This document shows positions 51,426 through 54,297 of a stretch of 54,297 nucleotides of DNA, one piece after another; position 1 is the first letter of the stretch; the number at the start of each line of letters is the position of its first letter. The stretch is from NCBI GenBank assembly GCA_905478665.1, contig CAJQJL010000130.1:1-54297 (forward strand), given 5' to 3'. Position numbers and translations under genes: made by a program. The notes below the pieces were generated by a model. That model did not search any database. It had not been told where the DNA came from and saw nothing but the letters and a program-made list of their open reading frames with translations. Origin of the DNA: an uncultured Flavobacteriales bacterium (GTDB taxonomy: Bacteria > Bacteroidota > Bacteroidia > Flavobacteriales_D > Crocinitomicaceae).

Positions 51426-52397
51426 ATGATTCCAGATCCAAAAAACTGTGCATTAAGTCAAATGTTGGGAATTGACTTTCCAGTCATTGTGGCACCAATG
51501 TTCCTTGTTTCAAATAAGAAAATGATTGTTGAGGCAATAAAAGCTGGGGCAACAGGTGCAATACCTGCAATGAACTATCGAACAGTTGAAGAGTTGAGGA
51601 CGGTGATTCGAGAAATAAAAAATGAAATTGGTGGACCTTTCGGGATTAATTTAATTGTGAATAAATCGAATTTTAATTTCAAGGAACAGTTAAAGGTTTG
51701 CTGTGAGGAGAAGGTTGATTTCATTATCACATCACTGGGATCCCCTGAAGAAACAATCCGCAGTGCGAAGACAGCTGGGGTGAAAGTGTTTTGTGATGTG
51801 GTGGATGCCAAATACGCTAAGAAAGTAGAGGAATTGGGGGCAGATGCAATTATTGCTGTCAACAAAGAGGCGGGTGGACATGCTGGGCCGATGTCGTTCA
51901 AAGAGTTGATTCCTATGCTTAAAAAGGAATGTTCGATTCCTGTTATTTCGGCAGGTGGAGTTGGAAATGGGTTTGAAATCCGTGAAATGATTGAGCATGG
52001 TGCGGACGGTTGTTCTATGGGAAGTGTTTTTATTGCTTCTGAAGAATCAGATGTGTCTGAAGGGTATAAGCAAGCTTGTGTAGATTACGGAAAGGATGAT
52101 ATAGTCCTGACGACAAAATTGTCTGGAACTCCGTGCACAGTAATCAATACTCCGTATGTTCAGAAAGTAGGAACAAAGCAAAATTGGTTTGAGCGATTTC
52201 TCAATAAAAACAAACGGATCAAGAAATGGTTTAAAGCTTTCACTTTTCTAAAAGGAATGAAAAGTCTTCAGAAAGCGGCATTTAGTTCTACGTATAAAAC
52301 AGTTTGGTGTGCCGGACCATCAATTGAACATGTTAAGGACATTCGACCATTGGGAGAAATCATCAAACAAATGAGAGCAGAGTATGAGCAAGGGTAA
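51426..52397 (+). CDS. NAD(P)H-dependent flavin oxidoreductase / nitronate monooxygenase family (second copy)
   Basis: The 323-residue FMN TIM-barrel protein starts MIPDPKNCALSQMLGIDFPVI. It has VAPMFLVSNKKMIVEAIKAGA, GADAIIAVNKEAGGHAGPMSF with the GGHAG region, and ISAGGVGNGFEIREMIEHGAD, followed by MGSVFIASEESDVS. The order is the same as in the copy at 37807-38760, but the two differ clearly and have different neighbours. An in-frame start at 51390 would overlap the promoter and is rejected. Its 3' end overlaps the DUF4442 gene by 14 bases. Confidence 0.9.
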   Translation: MIPDPKNCALSQMLGIDFPVIVAPMFLVSNKKMIVEAIKAGATGAIPAMNYRTVEELRTVIREIKNEIGGPFGINLIVNKSNFNFKEQLKVCCEEKVDFIITSLGSPEETIRSAKTAGVKVFCDVVDAKYAKKVEELGADAIIAVNKEAGGHAGPMSFKELIPMLKKECSIPVISAGGVGNGFEIREMIEHGADGCSMGSVFIASEESDVSEGYKQACVDYGKDDIVLTTKLSGTPCTVINTPYVQKVGTKQNWFERFLNKNKRIKKWFKAFTFLKGMKSLQKAAFSSTYKTVWCAGPSIEHVKDIRPLGEIIKQMRAEYEQG

Positions 52398-52863
52398 AGA
52401 AATCTCGATTGGCAAGATGCGCAGGCAGCTTTTTCTTTTGGGATTGGTGAAAATACCAATGATCGGGTTCGTTCGTCCTCGATTACTCACGATGAATGAG
52501 AACGATGTTGAGGTAAAAATCAAATTGCGAAGGCGTTCAAAGAATCACTTGAAGTCTATGTATTTTGGAGCATTAGCTGTTGGAGCGGATATAGCAGCGG
52601 GGATTCAGGCATTCTATTTTGCAGAGAAAATGGGGAAGCCAGTTTCATTGGCTTTTAAAGGAATCAAAGGAGAGTTTCATAAACGTGCAGAAACAGACAT
52701 CATCTTCAAAAGCAACCAAGGAGCTTTGGTGAAAGAAGCCATGGAACGATCAGTTAAAAATCAAGATCGTCAGAATCAAGCAATAGAAGTCGTGGCCTAT
52801 GATTTAAATAACGAGGTTGTTGCTACATTTGAAATGATTTTGTCGGTTCGCGTTAAGGGTTAA
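52384..52863 (+). CDS. DUF4442 (hotdog-fold, thioesterase-like) protein
   Basis: The 159-residue protein matches DUF4442, a member of the hotdog-fold thioesterase superfamily. It reads LGLVKIPMIGFVRPRLLTMNE, then KIKLRRRSKNHLKSMYFGALA and VGADIAAGIQAFYFAEKMG, with the central helix of the hotdog fold. The PaaI-type HGG motif is not obvious. It overlaps the flavin oxidoreductase gene by 14 bases, so the two are co-translated. The substrate is unknown; an acyl-CoA is a guess based on fold. Confidence 0.8.
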   Translation: MSKGKEISIGKMRRQLFLLGLVKIPMIGFVRPRLLTMNENDVEVKIKLRRRSKNHLKSMYFGALAVGADIAAGIQAFYFAEKMGKPVSLAFKGIKGEFHKRAETDIIFKSNQGALVKEAMERSVKNQDRQNQAIEVVAYDLNNEVVATFEMILSVRVKG

Positions 52864-52874
52864 ACCGATTGCGC

Positions 52875-52903
52875 TTGTTCATCGAATGAACTTTCTATAT
52901 TTG
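52875..52903 (+). promoter_or_regulatory. Promoter of rhodanese-DUF368-aroE operon (TTG-N18-TATATTTG)
   Basis: TTG at 52875-52877 and TATATTTG at 52896-52903 match the Bacteroidota consensus with N18. ATG 52925 is 21 bases downstream of the box. Confidence 0.75.
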
Positions 52904-52924
52904 TTTTTTCAAATTTAATGGTGA

Positions 52925-53242
52925 ATGGAATTTATTACCGCCGTTGGGCTAAAAGAGAAGTTGAATAACAATGAGTCTGTTTCAATCATTGATATTCGTG
53001 AGCAATACGAATTGGACATCTGTAAAATAGATGCTGTACATATTCCAATGGCGGATGTTCAAGAACGAATTAATGAACTCCCATTGGATATTCCAGTGGT
53101 TATTCTTTGTAGATCTGGTAAGCGTGCGAGTGCGCTTGGAAACTTGCTCATCGCAGAACACGAGATGAAAAACATCTTTGTTTTGGAAGGGGGGATTCTT
53201 GCTTGGATCAAAGATGTAGATAACAAATTAGAAGCGTATTAA
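52925..53242 (+). CDS. Rhodanese-like domain protein
   Basis: The 105-residue single-domain rhodanese has SIIDIREQYELDICKIDAVHI and the active-site loop VVILCRSGKRASALGNLL, with Cys as the persulfide-carrying residue in CRSGKR. Small rhodaneses shuttle sulfane sulfur or act as sulfur carriers. The stop codon shares one base with the next start (TAATG at 53240-53244). No partner sulfur gene is nearby. Confidence 0.93.
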   Translation: MEFITAVGLKEKLNNNESVSIIDIREQYELDICKIDAVHIPMADVQERINELPLDIPVVILCRSGKRASALGNLLIAEHEMKNIFVLEGGILAWIKDVDNKLEAY

Positions 53243-54165
53243 TGGAAAAGCGTTCACCTTTTAAATTAGCCTTACTGACAATGAAGGGAATGGCAATGGG
53301 TGCGGCAGATGTCGTTCCTGGTGTTTCGGGAGGAACAATTGCCTTCATCTCAGGGATCTATGAAGAACTCATTGAAAGTATCAATAAAATAAGTTTTGGA
53401 GCACTTAAAGTCTGGAAAAATGAAGGCTTTAAAAAGTTCTGGGAGCATATCAACGGAACCTTTTTTGTTTTTCTTTTTGCAGGAATAGGAATCAGTATAG
53501 TTTCATTAGCAAAAGTGGTTACACACTTTTTGGAAACACAGCCGATCTTGCTTTGGAGTTTTTTCTTCGGATTGATAATAGCGAGTGTTTGGTTAGTGTC
53601 AAAGTCTGTTAAAAAATGGTCGGCTGGAGCCATCGTAGCACTTCTTATCGGGATAGGTGTTGCTTTTTATATTACAACTATTCAAAGTGTTGCAGCTGTA
53701 GATACCAAGTGGTTCATTTTGTTAAGTGGAGCTTTGGCAATTTGCGCAATGATTCTTCCAGGAATTTCTGGAGCCTTCATTCTCTTGCTTCTTGGAAGTT
53801 ATGACAATGTATTGGCTGCGATCACTGAGAGAGACTTTGGAACAATTGGTTTGTTTGCTGTTGGCTGTTTAATTGGTCTTCTTTCTTTTGCACGTGTTTT
53901 AAAATTCTTGTTTAACAAGTTCAAGAATGTGACGGTCGCTCTATTGACAGGATTTATGATAGGCTCTCTTAATAAGGTGTGGCCTTGGAAAAAAACATTG
54001 TCAATGCGTGAGAATTCACATGGAGAAATGGTTCCGTTTATTCAGGAAAACGTTTTACCATCTGATTTTATAGGTGATGCACAGTTATTATTGGCAACTG
54101 TTAGTTTGGTGATCGGATTCCTTCTCATTGTCGGTCTAGAGAAATTTGCTCCAAAAGAGAAATGA
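53242..54165 (+). CDS. DUF368 membrane protein (putative undecaprenyl-phosphate translocase)
   Basis: The 307-residue protein has about eight transmembrane helices and the inverted-repeat signature of DUF368: GAADVVPGVSGGTIAFISGIY in the first half and MILPGISGAFILLLLGSYD in the second. DUF368 proteins (PopT group) have been described as undecaprenyl-phosphate flippases that recycle the lipid carrier for cell-wall synthesis; that role is taken from the family. It overlaps the rhodanese gene by one base and aroE by four (ATGA). There is no signal peptide other than the first helix. Confidence 0.93.
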   Translation: MEKRSPFKLALLTMKGMAMGAADVVPGVSGGTIAFISGIYEELIESINKISFGALKVWKNEGFKKFWEHINGTFFVFLFAGIGISIVSLAKVVTHFLETQPILLWSFFFGLIIASVWLVSKSVKKWSAGAIVALLIGIGVAFYITTIQSVAAVDTKWFILLSGALAICAMILPGISGAFILLLLGSYDNVLAAITERDFGTIGLFAVGCLIGLLSFARVLKFLFNKFKNVTVALLTGFMIGSLNKVWPWKKTLSMRENSHGEMVPFIQENVLPSDFIGDAQLLLATVSLVIGFLLIVGLEKFAPKEK

Positions 54166-54297
54166 AAAGGTATGGCTTGATTGGTCGTTCACTGGGGCAC
54201 TCTTTTTCGAAGTCTTTTTTTGAAAAATATTTTCATGAGCATTCATTATCGGCATGTTATGAAAATATTGAGTTAGTGTCGGTTGATCAAATCACAG
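54162..54297 (+). CDS. aroE: Shikimate dehydrogenase (3' partial)
   Basis: The frame from ATG 54162 is open to the window edge and gives about 45 residues starting MKRYGLIGRSLGHSFSKSFFE. The G-x-x-x-x-H-S-x-S/K-x-x-F-x pattern (LGHSFSKSFFEKYF) is the shikimate-binding N-terminal motif of AroE. The enzyme reduces 3-dehydroshikimate with NADPH in the aromatic amino-acid pathway. It overlaps DUF368 by four bases and continues beyond the window. Confidence 0.88.
   Translation, partial: MKRYGLIGRSLGHSFSKSFFEKYFHEHSLSACYENIELVSVDQIT

Noticed and set aside
1-54297. Mobile element, prophage or defence island
   Set aside because: No transposase, integrase, terminal inverted repeat, phage structural gene, restriction-modification or toxin-antitoxin pair was recognised; the genes are ordinary chromosomal ones in even composition.
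1-54297. tRNA or other structural RNA genes
   Set aside because: No cloverleaf or rRNA-like stretch was noticed in the intergenic regions, all of which are under about 300 bases; a dedicated scan was not possible.

Overview
The window reads as a chromosomal segment of a member of the Bacteroidota, most likely Flavobacteriales and possibly close to Crocinitomicaceae/Fluviicola. The grounds are type IX secretion (T9SS) cargo with both type A and type B C-terminal sorting domains, PorV/PorQ- and PorP/SprF-family outer-membrane proteins, a menaquinone pathway pair, Na+-translocating NADH:quinone reductase, many TAnnTTTG-type -7 promoter boxes, and AT-rich, tightly packed genes. The genus is inferred, not shown. 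I saw no tRNA, rRNA, CRISPR array, transposase, integrase or phage gene.

Layout. 1-3.6 kb: tail of a large secreted protein, a PorV/PorQ-family protein, greA with a hairpin in its leader, a HIT protein and an SGNH-like secreted hydrolase with a PKD domain. 3.5-8.8 kb (minus): a membrane acyltransferase, a PorE-like/PorP pair of T9SS-associated envelope proteins, and an ECF sigma factor with a tiny membrane partner. 8.9-14.4 kb: a divergent phenylacetyl-CoA epoxidase locus, with paaABCD on plus and two tandem paaE-type reductases plus a short-chain dehydrogenase on minus. 14.4-19 kb: a lipoprotein, a membrane protein, pruA, a TPR-membrane protein and apaG. 19.2-25.4 kb: a complete nqrABCDEF operon closed by a strong terminator. 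25.5-30.5 kb: a run of secreted proteins (small type A cargo, a two-domain surface protein, a VWFD protein behind a near-perfect sigma-54 promoter, a type B cargo protein). 30.5-38.8 kb: GNAT, glycosyltransferase family 9, a 1094-residue type B cargo protein, an M16 peptidase pair and a flavin oxidoreductase. 38.9-44.6 kb: an 1189-residue type B cargo protein, an M42 aminopeptidase and a type A cargo protein. 44.6-49.4 kb: a membrane protein, GNAT, a CoA-transferase, a heme-motif lipoprotein and a tex gene split by a one-base frameshift. 49.4-54.3 kb: menC/menA, a second flavin oxidoreductase with a DUF4442 protein, and rhodanese-DUF368-aroE.

How the genes work together. NQR and menaquinone synthesis belong to the respiratory chain. 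The paa genes open the ring of phenylacetyl-CoA, and PruA feeds proline carbon into glutamate. The PorV/PorQ, PorE-like and PorP proteins belong to the secretion apparatus class that exports cargo such as the five sorting-domain proteins seen here. No intergenic stretch exceeds about 300 bases.

The most unusual signals are the sigma-54-type promoter with flanking palindromes before the VWFD gene (27.0 kb), the doubled paaE, the tandem 10-bp repeats before the frameshifted tex, a perfect 10-bp inverted repeat before nqrA, and the hairpin between the greA -7 box and its start codon. I did not find a clear-cut new multi-gene defence or mobile system.
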